Assembly: GCF_020921035.1 (NCBI RefSeq)
Contig: NC_063160.1
Span: 22,107,595 to 22,171,594, forward strand
Direction: 5' to 3'
From: Rhodamnia argentea
Taxonomy: Eukaryota > Streptophyta > Magnoliopsida > Myrtales > Myrtaceae
DNA: 64,000 bases
Position 1 is the stretch's first letter; every line of letters begins with the position of its first letter. Shown here piece after piece: positions 1 through 12,216 of the stretch. The position numbers were made by a program, and so were the translations under genes. The notes under the pieces were generated by a model. The model was not told the DNA's origin. It searched no databases and worked only from the letters and a program-made list of their open reading frames with translations.

Positions 1-334
1 GAGTCTTTGATAAGGGAATCCAATTTGACATGGAGAGATTTAATTATGGTAGTTTCAAGGTGTTGGTTTAGATTTATGGCGTAGAACATACATGCTTATC
101 GACTGTTTCATTGTCGGAGACTCTTCTGTTTTCACGCGAGGAAGAGGGGTGAAATTAACTTCAAACTTCAAAGAAGAATTTTTTCCATGACAATGACATT
201 TTCTGCACTAGAGGATTGTTCAGGACTTGACCAGCAATGGAAATATACTTCCGATAATGACAGAGTAAATATTTAGAGGAGGCATTGTTGCAGGATCACA
301 GTGCTTTAGCGAATTGACGGCGCTGTTTGTGCAG
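1..334 (+). other. Intronic or upstream part of the truncated histidine-phosphatase gene
   Basis: No exon encoding the family's N-terminal RHG motif can be found here. The stretch ends in a pyrimidine-rich tract and a GCAG acceptor immediately before the first recognisable exon at 335, so it is read as intron. The 5' exons must lie to the left of the window. Confidence 0.55.
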
Positions 335-1421
335 GTGCTGAAAGAAAATAATATTCTGCTAGAGAATGTCCGTATTTGTTACTCGCCATTTGCAAGGACA
401 AGCCACACTGCGAGGGTTGTTGCGTCGGTTCTGAATATTCCATTCGAGGGTCCTCAATGCAAGGTAAGCTAATTTCTAATTCAAGAACATTGTTCAGTGT
501 GAGCTTGGCATAGAGAAGTATTATGCCCGATAGCCATTAATAGATGCTAATGGACTGATTCACAAAACTTCTCCGGTCAAGCATAATTAGTGAACTTGTT
601 GAGGGCGTTCTAGTCCCATTTGATCCATTTTGCTTCTATGAGATTAATGTAATTCAACCACACTAAAACTTGGACAGTACATGTTCTCCTTGTGAATTAA
701 CAAGTCAGCATGGCAGAGCTGCTGCTTCATATTCGCTACTGACATGCGTTAAGCAACGACTCGGTGTGGATAGGTGATGGTGGATCTTCGGGAACGTTAC
801 TTCGGACCTTCGTTTGAGCTCAAGTCACATGATAAAGTGAGCATGTTTCAGCTACTTCATTCTCAGTATGCTGCTCTCGTGCTATCCAATTGGCTGATTG
901 GTGTTTCTCCTTCCTGTTTGCAATCAGTACGCTGAAATATGGGCACTCGATGAGAAAGATCCATTTCAAAGGCCAGAAGGCGGAGAATGCGTCGACGATG
1001 TTGCTTCCAGACTTGCAAAAACTATGGTTAATATTGAGACGGAATTTCAAGGGTAATTGCGCTTTATCATCATTCGCTTGTTCAATTAGCAAGAGGAAGA
1101 ACTAAAAATGCGCCAATGGTATCTATCTGGGTGCACGAGCAAAACATGCGCTTCCTTTGCACCATGGTCTGCTGGGTCTATGCTGACATATTATCTTTGC
1201 ATTTGTTGTTAACCGTTCGTCTCTTTGACAGATGCGCTGTATTGATCGTTAGCCATGGCGATCCACTGCAGATTTTGCAGACAATAGTTTCTGCAGCTAA
1301 ACTAGGAAATCCAAACGGAAACGAGTTTTCATCAAGCATACAAGCAACCAGAACCTTTGCAGTATTATCACAACACCGAAAGTTTGCCTTGCTTACCGGA
1401 GAACTCAGGGCACTCGCATAG
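335..1421 (+). CDS. Histidine phosphatase superfamily (phosphoglycerate-mutase-like) protein, 5'-truncated
   Basis: Four exons are visible: 335-463, 774-836, 928-1052 and 1232-1421. Together they give 507 nt, ending in TAG, that encode the last 168 residues of a plant phosphoglycerate-mutase-like protein. Phases close exactly (0, 0, 2) and every junction is GT-AG. Recognisable blocks are VRICYSPFARTSHTA, VMVDLRERYFGPSFELKSHD, the PEGGE block in the third exon, and VSHGDPLQILQ, which carries the second catalytic histidine of the superfamily. The first catalytic histidine (RHG motif) would be in exons left of the window, so the truncation is a window-edge effect and not decay. Members remove phosphate through a phospho-histidine intermediate; the substrate of this plant subgroup is not known to me. 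The C-terminus (QHRKFALLTGELRALA) is intact. The family call is firm and the biochemical role is open. Confidence 0.85.
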
Positions 1422-2313
1422 TTCGGGGCCTTTTCCTTTGGTTTATCAGCCTTTCAGTTCAGCGGACTTACATGTCTGGACTAGATTCTGATAAATTCAT
1501 TTGACACTTCTTCATTGACAGTGTCGAGTAATTATGAATACATCTTTGCCATATTAGTAGCTACATACTATAGAACTTGTTTGTTATCCACGTATACATA
1601 CTATAGAACTAGTTTGTTATCCACGTATAGGTAACTAGAGCCAGCTCTTTAGCTTCGAATTCATTCAGTCGTACTGTCGGAAAAGATAATCTGCATCTAT
1701 TTTCCCTTCAAATTATAGTTACATTCTCCAGAAAGTTTCTCGCTGAAGAACGTCCCATATCGAATCTGCTGCAAAGTCCAGACACCAATTTCACTCGCGA
1801 CTATGGCCCTATGAGTCAATCCACCGGACACACTTGCACAACTGGCAGTTCTGACTATAGTAAAGCATGTAAATCCAGCAGCAGAGAGGAAGCTGTCCTA
1901 CATAACCACGGTATTTATCTGTTTTAACATGAAAGCGTTTTTTCTTCTTTGGCCAGTAACACTGGAAGCATTCGAAAACAAAGAAAATAACTCACAAGTG
2001 ACACAGAGATCCCTCATCCTTGGTGCCAATAATGAGATGAGCCACAGGGACTTCAAAAACCATCGCCTATGGCACGTAACCACAGTCAGTGACCATCTTG
2101 CAGATTGCTTCCTCATTGGTATGAGCATCTGGGAAGAGAATATACATATGTCGACCAAAACTTGCAAGGCTTTTCTCGACATGCAGAATGAAGTGGCCGA
2201 CCTAGACGACATCGACCCAAGATAAAAAGCCATTCTCGGAGGGAATGCAAGTTCAACCAATCAGAACCAATTTCAGAAAAGAACATCAAATTGATGTGCT
2301 TGTTCCTCACATA
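1422..2313. other. Convergent 3' flanks of the phosphatase and LAZ1-type genes
   Basis: The two genes end tail to tail about 890 bp apart. The interval holds the presumed 3' UTRs and a short tandem repeat at 1565-1630. Open frames near 1898-2260 are not conserved-looking and fall in the LAZ1 3' UTR. Confidence 0.6.
1565..1630. repeat. 33-bp tandem duplication, two near-identical copies
   Basis: Copies at 1565-1597 and 1598-1630 differ by one base (cttgttt versus ctagttt) and each ends in ccacgtata. They lie just downstream of the phosphatase stop codon, so they are probably 3'-UTR or downstream DNA. Confidence 0.85.
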
Positions 2314-5300
2314 CTACTCCTTGGTAATCCACCGCCGGCCCCTGACCTGGTACCCACCATAACTTTGGTCGCTGCTGCTTTCACCTCCACTTTCTCCGCT
2401 GGTATGCCCTGATTTCCGGCGATGCTTCTTTGCTCTTGAAACACCACTGTCACTAAAGCTGCCATTCAACAGGGGGTCATCTATTCCACGAATCACTCTC
2501 CTTGTGGATGATGACGAAGCAATGCAGCTGTCATCCTTTGTTCTTCTCTTCTCTTTGTCATGTCTCTTTATATTTTGAGAGATCTTGTGCAGCTTCTCAT
2601 TGAATCTCGTAAGCCCTTTCTCCACAGGTTCTACTGCCTGGGTCACTGTGAACTTCACATCATTCACGATCTGTTCAAGAGTTGAAATAGCAAGTTGTAA
2701 GAGGAGATGCTATAAGAAATATTTTCACAAAATTATAACTGCACGAGTATTTCCATGTCCCTCAGTTCACAAGAATGACACAAAGATCCATAAGCTTTCC
2801 TCTTGTCCCCTAATGTCGTATATCACTTTCTTCCTTCAAACAGGTCCTATGAGCTTGCATTGAAAGAAGAAAATACACTAGTATCACCCTGCTGTAAAAT
2901 AAATCTCTGATCATTCTTCATCCTCCAAGAAAAAAAGGATTCTAGCATGTTTCCGGAAGTGACTCTGAAAGTGACTTCACGAGGAAATAGTTTGTTGTTG
3001 TTTCTTTCATGTATGCAACAAAGACAACACACAATCAGTACAACTGCTAGTCAATACTTACATCAAATTGACTTTAAAATCACAAAAAATTGTAATTGAA
3101 ATAAAAGCATCATGACCATAACAATTGCATTGCAGAGGCAGCCAGCAATTTATTTGGAAGTTTTTAAGGTGGATTCCTTCTTTAAGTATTCAGACGTATT
3201 TAACAAAGCCCCACTGAATCTCAGTAAGGAAGGATCTGAAACAGAGAAGTCTGATACTCTTCCTTTATCAACAGGACCGTATTTGGAAAACAGAATGAGA
3301 TACATGCACACACTACCCGTAAAAGGGCCGGTATCAAACTGTACTAAAAAATCAGTTCATTTGACAAAACAGAAACATGCATCCAAAATGCAAAGGAAAA
3401 ATTATAGTTACTAGGAATATAATAAGACTGCACGGCCAATTTGCCACCAGCAAATTCCTCTAAGCAATATAAACATTCATTCCTGCATTTATTCTCCAGG
3501 TGGTTATAAAGGTTAACTTTATGATTGACATAATTCAACATCTTTAAGTTCATGAACAGATTAGATAGTTGTCATTGTAAAACAAAAGAAAGAACTCAGT
3601 GAAATGCATTAACATTGCTTGCTATTCAATGCTTAAAAACAGAACAATCAAAAGAATTCAATTTTTCTCACAAAATCAGGGTGGCTTTTATTTTGTATAT
3701 AGCAAACTCAAAGCTTCATCTTAAGGACAAATGTAGAGCAGTAGATTAAAGATGAGAAAATAACTTACATGTCCGCCACCACCTACAAAAACATCCCGCA
3801 CACTTTCTGTGAAAGTCATTCCACTCCTTATATCAGCATCAGGCTGTGGAAGGCGTAACTTAGTGGGCCGCTCACTGTCCCTAACCTCATCTGGATCCAG
3901 GGGGCAATCGACAGATGCATAGTCTCCAAGAACTGAGACAGTTCCAGTAAACCGGTCTCCCATAAGCTCATATGGTTTTGCTGGGAATACATACAGATGT
4001 ACAACAGAAGCTATGCCCATCTGCACTGGTGAATAAACAGACCTGTTAAACCCCTTTTTTCCCTGGGAATTTTGGACAGTTAAACCCTCCACCTAATAAA
4101 TATCAAGCTGAAAACATGGGAAAGAAAATTCTTTGCGAGGATCCTATGTATCAAGTGCCAATATTGTCCAAAACTCTTTTGCAGATGCACAAAAGACAGC
4201 AATGCAGATAGGAGGAGCAAATACATTAGGCCTTAACGAGTATATCTGTGATAAGCATTCCTACATATCACATTTAAACGGAAAGATGGACATAACTCAA
4301 GTAACAAAGATAATCAATCATCATGCAAGGAAACATCAATCCATTAGATCATGACAGAAAACGATCTGAAATCAAACTTTCCTGCAATAAAGAAGCAGAG
4401 TTTCTGCAGCTATATGGATCATATGCAATAGCCTCTATTAACCATGCTTAACTCAACCTTAACAAAACATATGGCATATATAAAATAAGCCCCACCAATA
4501 TTCATACCCTTACTAATGTGATGACAGCCTTAGAAAGAAGACATGCGTAAGAAATGGAAAAGATCTACCTCTATACAGATAATGAAGTCTTGCACACTTG
4601 ACTTAAACTGCAAAGCTTGAGCTATAGGACTTTTAAACAAACCAAGGGCGTAAAGAAGAGCTATTGCAACGCCCTGCCACCAAGTCAAAAACACAATTGA
4701 CTTAAATGTGAGAAACTTGGCCAAGGGACTTATATGTGCCAATTCGTCCTTGGTGACAGTGTAAAACTGAACTAAGCAGTACAGAGCCCAGGATTGGCTG
4801 AAATTTAGAACAACAGCCATGTAAGGGTATCTGCAAGAACAAGAAAAGACAAACAAATTAGTAATATCTGCAAATAAGACTTCAAATGATGCCAGAGTCT
4901 TGTGAACCGTAGGAATGCTGTTAAAGCATTTAGGGGCCTATGTGATCAAGGTTTAAATAAATAAAAAATACATGTTGCAGTAAAGGCCAATTTGCACTAA
5001 CGTAAGTGCAAAATTTCTTGCTACTGCTTAGCTTAAATGGTAAAAACATTCGACTCAGATAGTTTTTCTTTTGAATAGTAACATAATAACCTCATTTACA
5101 GGAGATCACAACAATATTAAGACCCACTGATAATTTGAAAGACAATCTAGCATCCTCCAGATGAGAGGGTCCCTTTATCCTTATGTCCTCAATAATATTC
5201 TCTGGACATGCCATGAATATGAACCTTCATAGGTGTTGTCAGTGAGTTTCTTAGATGTCCAAACTCATTTTCACTTTGAACAGAAAAATATTCCTCTTTT

Positions 5301-6989
5301 TTCCTGCAATCTAAGCAAACAATTGATGAAACAATCAAGCTACTGACTAGAGAAGGCACTATGAAAATAGTGCCTGGATGAAGGGATGAAGAAGCTAATT
5401 CAAGTGCTAGCTTTATAAAGGCTCAAGTTAGCTTGTCATTAATAAAAGGGAAAGCAGCTGGCGTGCTTTCAAGTGCAACTATTCAAAATCTCGGTTTAAT
5501 CAGTTTATCAATGAGAAGCTCGAAAAGGCAATCGTCAATCCACACAAACATTAAGAAAGAGCATGTATTTTAACTATAGTAGAAGCCTGAAAACTGATAA
5601 ACAGAAAACACCTCAGGGTATAATGAGCTATTAACAGGCAGGTGCTCCCCAACATAAAATAGCGAAGCTTAAGTTTTAACAATATTTGAGAAAGCATAGC
5701 ATTATTGCCACTCGCATAACTTCTAGAAACAGTAGTCATGATATACTCACCCGCATCCCCACTCAAAATCTCCATCACAGTAAACATCGAAGGCTTCAAG
5801 AATTACGGCTAAGACAGCACTTAGAGCCTTTATTATCATCTGCCAGACAAAAGCACATTTTGCACTGTCTAAGAATGAAATAGCTAAGCCATGAAAGAAA
5901 ATTTAAGAGCAGAGCTGCAGAGTGATGCTTCGCAAGTCATACATACATATTGAACAATCCCAATCTTGATAACTTGGTAGAACCATTGACCGAGTTTCCA
6001 TGGTTTAAGGAAGTAGTTCATTGGAAAAGGATGCTTCACAATGCCGTGTTCAGAATAATGTTCTAATAGAGGATCTTTAGCAGCCGTACGTCCTTGTCTT
6101 TCCATAAACTCAATAGTCCTTTCTTCGCCCCCTGAAAGAAAGGTCAATGAAAGAAAAGGCTATCAGACAAGAACTCATCCGATATCTGTTAGATATCCAA
6201 AGAGAAGTCAGGAAAGTAAATCAAAACTCAGAAAATGGGCATACCCAAGCATGCAACGAGGTATCTCCCGAAGCAATACATTGCAAAGGATTCATAGCAA
6301 TCTCGCAATATTTCACAATCAACACTGATTGATGGATTCACCAATGAGACAAACTGCTAGTAAAACATCCAAATTAGAAATCAACATATTACAATATATG
6401 AAAAGTGCCAAAAGGTGGCACAATACTATCCCACACGAAGGCAGCATAATTGTGAAAGAATCCTTGTAAGTATACATATGCAAGTATATTAGCATTCAAA
6501 ATATAGTGCATGCGTACGTGTTAAAACATAGTCATTTCCTGTGCCAAAAAAGGGTATCAATCAACCAAGAAAAGAAGGTACACTTGGTATCACCAGACAT
6601 GAACGTAAAATATTCTGCATCTCAGACTTTTAAACACAATGAATCAAGTTTATCTCTGTACAACTTACGGACTCTACCGCATAACAGGGAACCATAAGGA
6701 TGACGCCAATGAGAAATTTTTGCTCCTGGAAAGCACAAAAAGAAAGGGAGGGGTCAAAGTGATAATAAAATAATGTGCAGTCACGACCTACACATAGTGT
6801 TGACGAAGATCTTAGCATTCAAGAGAAGGAATATACCTCAGGATTTTTGTAGGCAGCCAAGTGCTCAAATAAAAGGTAGATGGAGAGAGCGAGAGTCACG
6901 AGCACCAATGCACCAGCAACTACGGTTGCCCATGTAGGAGCTGTGTATGTCAAGAAAGTGATGAGATCTCGATAAGTAGTTATCTTCAT
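2314..6989 (-). CDS. LAZ1: LAZ1-type seven-transmembrane protein (DUF300 / organic solute transporter alpha-like)
   Basis: Eight coding exons on the minus strand: 6837-6989, 6669-6725, 6245-6353, 5947-6131, 5751-5839, 4569-4830, 3769-4020 and 2314-2670. The total is 1464 nt, 487 aa, and all phases close with GT-AG junctions. The protein opens with a hydrophobic segment (ATVVAGALVLVTLALSIYLL), then the family signature EQKFLIGVILMVPCYAVES, and continues with further membrane helices up to the exon encoding VVHLYVFPAKPY. The tail is hydrophilic, Ser/Lys-rich and ends GRRWITKE. Length and sequence match Arabidopsis LAZ1 as I remember it (about 485 aa), including conserved SVLGDYASVDCPLDPDE and RRVIRGIDDPLLNGSFSDSG. 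LAZ1 was found as a suppressor of autoimmune cell death in acd11 and has been linked to vacuole or tonoplast membranes; transport activity in plants is inferred from the Ost-alpha relationship. The start at 6989 is the first ATG in frame with the helix. Confidence 0.93.
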
Positions 6990-7880
6990 CGGCTATCTCT
7001 TCAAAGATACCCAGCATAATGGATTGACAGACGCCCCAGGTATTGCACCCAGTGATTAATCATTAACATCGCTATCGAGATAAGCAGACCTGCTCATAAA
7101 AATTGCAGATGTCAAGAAAAGCGAGAGTTCCAACCTAAAAGAAACTCTTCTCGCTTGAGAGACTACATTTATGTCAAATTACAAGGTACAAGAACTTCAC
7201 CTATCATTCATAAGGTAATATTACCTCAAAATGATGACCGGTTCATCACGATACAATTAACCAGACAACTGAGGAGTTACAATGTCAAATCAACGACATG
7301 TAAAACTACAAGAACGCGCCCATGGACCACAACTTAAACATAATGACAGACAAAGCATGCTTGCACTCAGACTGAACTGATTTACCTCCATTTTGCTTGC
7401 CTAGAAGTCAACAGAAACGCATAGAACTGAAGAGAACAACCATATGACACAGAGAAACAACACGCTAACAGAAACAGGAGAAACTAGGTTCAGTAGGTGA
7501 ATCAATCCGAAGAAGTAGGGGACGTATTCCCCACATTTCTCCAGAAAGAAGCAAACTTTAGGTCAATTTGAGAGCATGCTATCAGCCAAATCTAGGCTCA
7601 AGCCCTAAAATGCCAAAACACCCATCTGAGACCATTTCTCATCAATCCAAATCGCCATCAACGACACGACCATCTTCTTCCGGCACGTGACGAAATCGAA
7701 GCAAGGGATCGACGCCCGACAGTAAATCCACGGATTCATGCAAACGAGACGAAATCTCCGGTGTTCCCATCGAATTACAGTTAATTACCTCGAAAAGTGT
7801 CGAAGAGAAGGCCTCTCCCTCACATGCCCAGCTCGATTACGTTGCCGGACATAGATTCTTGTCTCTACCGAAATGAAATT
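6990..7880 (-). promoter_or_regulatory. 5' leader of the LAZ1-type gene, with a probable leader intron
   Basis: A GTAATT donor (plus-strand 7783-7788) follows a GC-richer block at 7789-7880. A tgagcag acceptor sits just above 7089. This suggests a non-coding first exon around 7789-7880, an intron of about 0.7 kb, and a second leader exon 6990-7089. Supported only by splice-site appearance. Confidence 0.45.
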
Positions 7881-7899
7881 CCTTCATGAGCCCTAGAAT

Positions 7900-8577
7900 C
7901 GTTTCTTCCTTCTGTTTTAACGATTTCACAGAAACTTTTTAATAAAATTTCTAGCGAGCCGTCTTTGATGATATTTTCTAAATTATACGAAAATCATTTT
8001 GTATATCTACTGCAAAAATATTATGTAAGATATATGTGAAAAAAACTGGAAAAATAACCAAAAAAAATCTTAAATGAAAGAATGTCAATTTAGTTATAAA
8101 TCTTTCAAATTTGCCAATTGAGTTTTAAATATCTTGACGATTTGCCGATATCTTCCTTCCAATGAATTTTGGCCAAAAATTGTTGACTGAACGTTCATCG
8201 TCCTACATAACATGATCAATGCTGAAATAAATAGATTTTATAATATTTTTAATCTTTTATAATAATTTTTATTTTTATTTTCATTTATTTTTTAGTTGTT
8301 TTTTTGTTCTACCAAGTTTGGGGAGGATCGACCGGTGAGTAGAAAAAAGGGGAAAGAAAGAACAAAATAAAAATAACAAATTACCCATGTTAATGTCGCC
8401 CACTTCCACGTTAGTAATTTCCGATCAAAATTAACTGGAATGACTATATTGACAAATAATCAAAAGGTTTAAACTCAATTCGCATTATGATTTTCAACAA
8501 ACAAAAAAAGTTTGATATTATGACTAAATTAACATATGTACAATAAGATTATGACTTTTTTTTTATAATTATCCTTA
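7900..8577. mobile_element. Foldback/MITE-like repeat, copy A
   Basis: The core 8051-8577 has imperfect inverted ends. The left end reads ggaaaaataaccaaaaaa...gtcaatttagt. The reverse complement of the right end reads aggataattataaaaaaa...gttaatttagt. The AT-rich centre carries the phrases catgatcaatgctg and cacgttagtaatttccgat. Close relatives occur at 16165-16580, 29709-30318 and 35925-36110. The left extension 7900-7970 (aaactttttaataaaatttc, then tagcgag) is also shared with 16165-16225, so copies A and B share flanking DNA as well. No coding capacity is seen. Confidence 0.6.
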
Positions 8578-9239
8578 GAAAAACTAAATCTCGAGCTCTA
8601 GAGCTGAAGACTTGTGTCTGGCAGCTTGATCCCAAGCGTGGTCACTAGGTTTTTGGGCATGGGCGTTGAGGTCCCATCCCAACCTCCGCAAACTCGGGCT
8701 AGGAAATTTAAGGACTCGTGATCAGCCTCAAGTGATTTGGGCAAGAGCATTGACAACTCAGGCACAAGCCCAAAGGACCTTGGCCGTACCTAATAGGTCA
8801 TACGCCTAAGTGTCGATGTTAGGGTCCTTGAACTATTCGTAGATATATAATATACTCTCTAAACTATATATAAATATTTCAAAAATTCATTAATCATATT
8901 GAACATTGGACTAAAATTCAAAATTCAGGGACAACGTTACACAAATTAAATAGGCCAAAATTCATGGACCGTTTGTGTCATTTTCGCAAATGAGAATGAA
9001 ATTTTTTTCTCGAAACAAACATGCTCATGAACAACGAATGATTTCACAAATATTTCCCTTCCACAAAAATGTTTAAACATAAATTATGCTCGATAAAAAA
9101 ATATTTTTTATTAATTAATTATTTCAAGTGATCATTTTAAAAAAAATATTTCTAAATTATTTATTTTCTGCGAAATAAATAGAATTTCAATATTTATTTG
9201 GCAATCATGGCCCACAACTTTAAAAATACTATAAAATTC
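8578..9239. other. AT-rich intergenic DNA with degenerate repeat remnants
   Basis: No gene is seen. The block 8580-8830 is GC-richer and contains the words of a decayed dispersed repeat (ggcatgggcgttgaggtccc, ggcacaagcccaaaggacc). The rest is AT-rich with long A and T runs and no terminal structure I could bound. Confidence 0.4.
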
Positions 9240-9610
9240 TCGTGTGGCCCCATCAATTCTCTGAGCTAAAGGATATCACGAATTCCATATTATGATTATT
9301 ATTTTTTTTCCATTTTTTTTCTTTTCCTAAACCAAGAAATTGAGGAGGGGCGACCAGGGCACTCCTTGACGTTATCACGAGAGTCACACCTATTATAGAA
9401 TCTTTCAAGATGGTCGAGTGTGCGTCAGTCAACACCATTGGAATAGGCGACCCCGTAACCATAATCGGACCACGGCGTTAGGGATCCCAAAACTATTCAC
9501 CAGAGTAAGATGCACGTGCTTCTATCGCAAATAGGTTTGAACTCGCGACCTCGTGTTCAAGGTTAATAGCACGTGCTACTAGCCGCCACCGTAGGCGATG
9601 GATCCTATGT
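9240..9610 (-). mobile_element. Candidate tRNA-derived SINE
   Basis: Read on the minus strand from about 9605, the sequence has an A-box-like stretch (gtggcggctagtagcacgtg). About 30 bases later comes a near-perfect RNA polymerase III B-box (gagttcaaacc, plus-strand 9529-9539). A longer body follows and ends in an A-rich run, with ggaaaaaaaataataat at about 9290-9312. This is the architecture of a plant tRNA-related SINE. It is not a tRNA gene, because no acceptor stem or anticodon arm pairs. No target-site duplication was found by eye. Confidence 0.4.
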
Positions 9611-9954
9611 TAGTAGTTTCGCACAGAAGGCAACTGTAGGCATGTCATATATTCCACCATATATTCTCTGAATCTTCGTATCATATCCCCCCCGACAATT
9701 TCCTAATTTCGGTCCGAACCCATTATGGCGTTTGACAAAAATATTCTCAAATCTCCCTCGTTGAAAATAATTGAATATTTATTGGATAAAAGCAGTATCA
9801 GCTCATAAGAATCATTTTCAATTTGAAACCTGAGACAGGTCATTCGAAACCGATGCGTTTTCATTATGCAAATTACAAACTACAAAGTTGCTCAAAATTC
9901 ACGTGATCACTTAAATTAATTTGTTACACCATGCGATATCCGCCAGAACGTAAA

Positions 9955-10895
9955 ACACCATCTAGGATTTTTCTCTTTCTCTCAGGCTGGCGTTTATTGA
10001 AATGGCTTATAGTTGGAGCCATTGCAGTACACGGAGCTTCTAGACATAGGGATAAACTCCTCAACAACATCAGATTTGCTCTTCTTTGCATGGAGAGGAT
10101 CAACAGCCACAGCCCGGACTTCAGTAGGACATCATTTGCAGAAGACTTTATTTTCATCGGCTCAACAATCTTGTTGTCACCTTCCCCTCAAGTTTCAGGA
10201 ATTTTCTGAATGTTCTGTGTCCGGTTCCAGATTCCTCTGCATCTTTTTCCTGAGCTTTACTGCGCTCAGGCTTCAAACTTGAAGCTGAACCCTTTAGGTT
10301 ATCAGCAGCCTCGACCATCCTCTCTCATAATCGTAACCATACTGGAAAAGATAAGTATTTGCTCTTGCTTCTTTCCCTTGACAAAAAGACCTTCTCAAGT
10401 TGTTCGGAGCCACCATCAGAAGCTTCTGTTAAGAACTTTCTTTCACCTTTCCATCCGTTATCATTTCTTAGATTGTTCTTTGTCCTGAGGCCCACTAATT
10501 TCAGGACTCGAGACTCTTTTACTCTCCCTTCCGCTCTTCTTAGTTTCCTCCTTGTGACTGCACTGATGCCACCATCCATCTCAACATTGGAATCGGACCT
10601 CATGAATTCCACCGGCTAATTTTTTGAAGAACTCTTTATCATCAACACCGGCTTTATCAACATTAACTTTTTCCTCTTTCACATATGACCCTGAGCCTTC
10701 TTTGCCTTTATTCCCCTGATTAACAGCCACCTGAGTATCGAGGTTGCCACCAATAATTTCAGCAGTGCTCTTCTACTTTGGTTTCTTGTACCCTCCATTG
10801 GCAGATGCATTATGGCATTTCTGCAACACAGCCTTTTCAGGAGGTCTTCCAATGGCGGCCCCTGAAATGGGATCCCTACTTTCCCATCAATACCT
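9955..10895 (-). pseudogene. Decayed partial copy of the neighbouring PWWP-domain gene
   Basis: This segment aligns collinearly, in the same orientation, with the interior of the PWWP gene (about 18226-19243). Shared translated pieces include TFNKRQPGRKRKS (here HFNKRQPERKRKI), EASDGDSEQLGKGFLLRERK (here EASDGGSEQLEKVFLSRERS) and VDGKVGIPFQGP. The copy has many substitutions and small indels that shift the frame repeatedly. A deletion of about 75 bp removes the part matching roughly 18616-18685. It lacks the PWWP domain, the start and the C-terminal region. Homology stops abruptly at both ends. The source is 8 kb away, so a local duplication followed by decay is the simplest origin. Confidence 0.88.
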
Positions 10896-12216
10896 GAGGG
10901 ACAGTTTCTTGAGCAGAGCAAAGAGCCCTTTAGACATTTTCATGGTTGAGTTCCATGAAGTTATCCTGATTCTAGTAATAAAAACACAAGTAAAGAAAAA
11001 ATTAGAAAGAAGAAGGCAATAAACCAATTTATGATTACAAAGTAAAGGAAAATAAGACAGAAAAGCAGAACTAAACATTCTGTTATGCAAAGTTTAGGAA
11101 AGAACAACAAATTTACAAATGACATATTTATAAAGACAGTTGACCAAAACTCACCTACAAGATGTTCTACGTTGCTTCAAAGCGACAATAGGAAGAAATA
11201 ACTATAGGGCCCATACAGTAAGGTAGAATCCACACATACCCAAAAGGTGTAAAGTCAATCTCCAGCAACAAGTATCACAATAAAACCTAGTCACCTCTTC
11301 ACTCACCCAAAAGATAAAAATCCTAGCTGCTACTCGTCCAGTTGAAACTCTCCCAGTGCTAACCTTTTCCTTCCCAGTAAATCTCAAGACAGCCACACTG
11401 ACTCCAGCATACATGAGAAATTACTCATGTTCTACCCTGTGGTTGACGTCTGGAGAGAACGTGTTCTGCACCAATTTCAAGGACTCATACTCTTTCCTTG
11501 AGATCGATATAACAACTCTGTGGTTTTGGATATTCCAGACCATTCCAGCAGGAAATATCAAGGTCATTTTAATGCGTTTCACCAGTTTAAAGCTACACCA
11601 TTGCATGCCGACTATTCTATTTTTGTCGATATGCGAAATCTATTTAAAGTGTCAATTACTATACCAAATGAAAAATCTCATGAAAAAAACACATCTCAAT
11701 AACCACTCATATTTGATATCACACTCGTGCGAGTCTACATATATTTCCACCATTAGTTGGTTTCCAAATGGCACCCAACAGTTGTTCCAAATTGCAGCCA
11801 ACATTCTTTCTCAGTCCATTAAGCTCTAAGCACACAATCAAGCAAACAGTAAATGATTAGCCCGTAAATTCATGCACAAAAGCAGCTTATCCCCTGTCAC
11901 TGTCCCAACAAAAAACTTCTAAAACGAATACAGAAAGATTAGGGAACTAAAAGAGTCTCCTTACAGAATATTAATTTGACAATGGAAAGGCATAAGAGAT
12001 CAACTTTTGTACTCTCCAACTGCTGAATCTGGTGAGCTTTATTTTTTCCAACCCAAAATTCTTACATCCAAAAATTACGTATAAAAATGCAATTTCTCTC
12101 TACCAATTAGCAACTTTACTAAAAAGATCGAATTGACATAAGCAAGAAATAATACCATAAATTGAACCAAAAAGAACAGGCAACAAAAATTTCAAAAACT
12201 ATGATGTAGACCATCA
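10896..12216. other. Unassigned interval between two gene fragments
   Basis: No recognisable gene. The minus strand 11421-11606 can encode a 61-residue peptide (MVWNIQNHRVVISISRKEYE and beyond) and the plus strand 11356-11829 a 157-residue one. Neither resembles a family I know and neither has a supporting start or splice context. The part nearest 12216 looks like the 3' flank of the U-box fragment. Confidence 0.4.

Noticed and set aside
9480-9605. A tRNA gene
   Set aside because: The B-box is good but no acceptor stem, D-arm or anticodon stem pairs; a SINE head explains it better.
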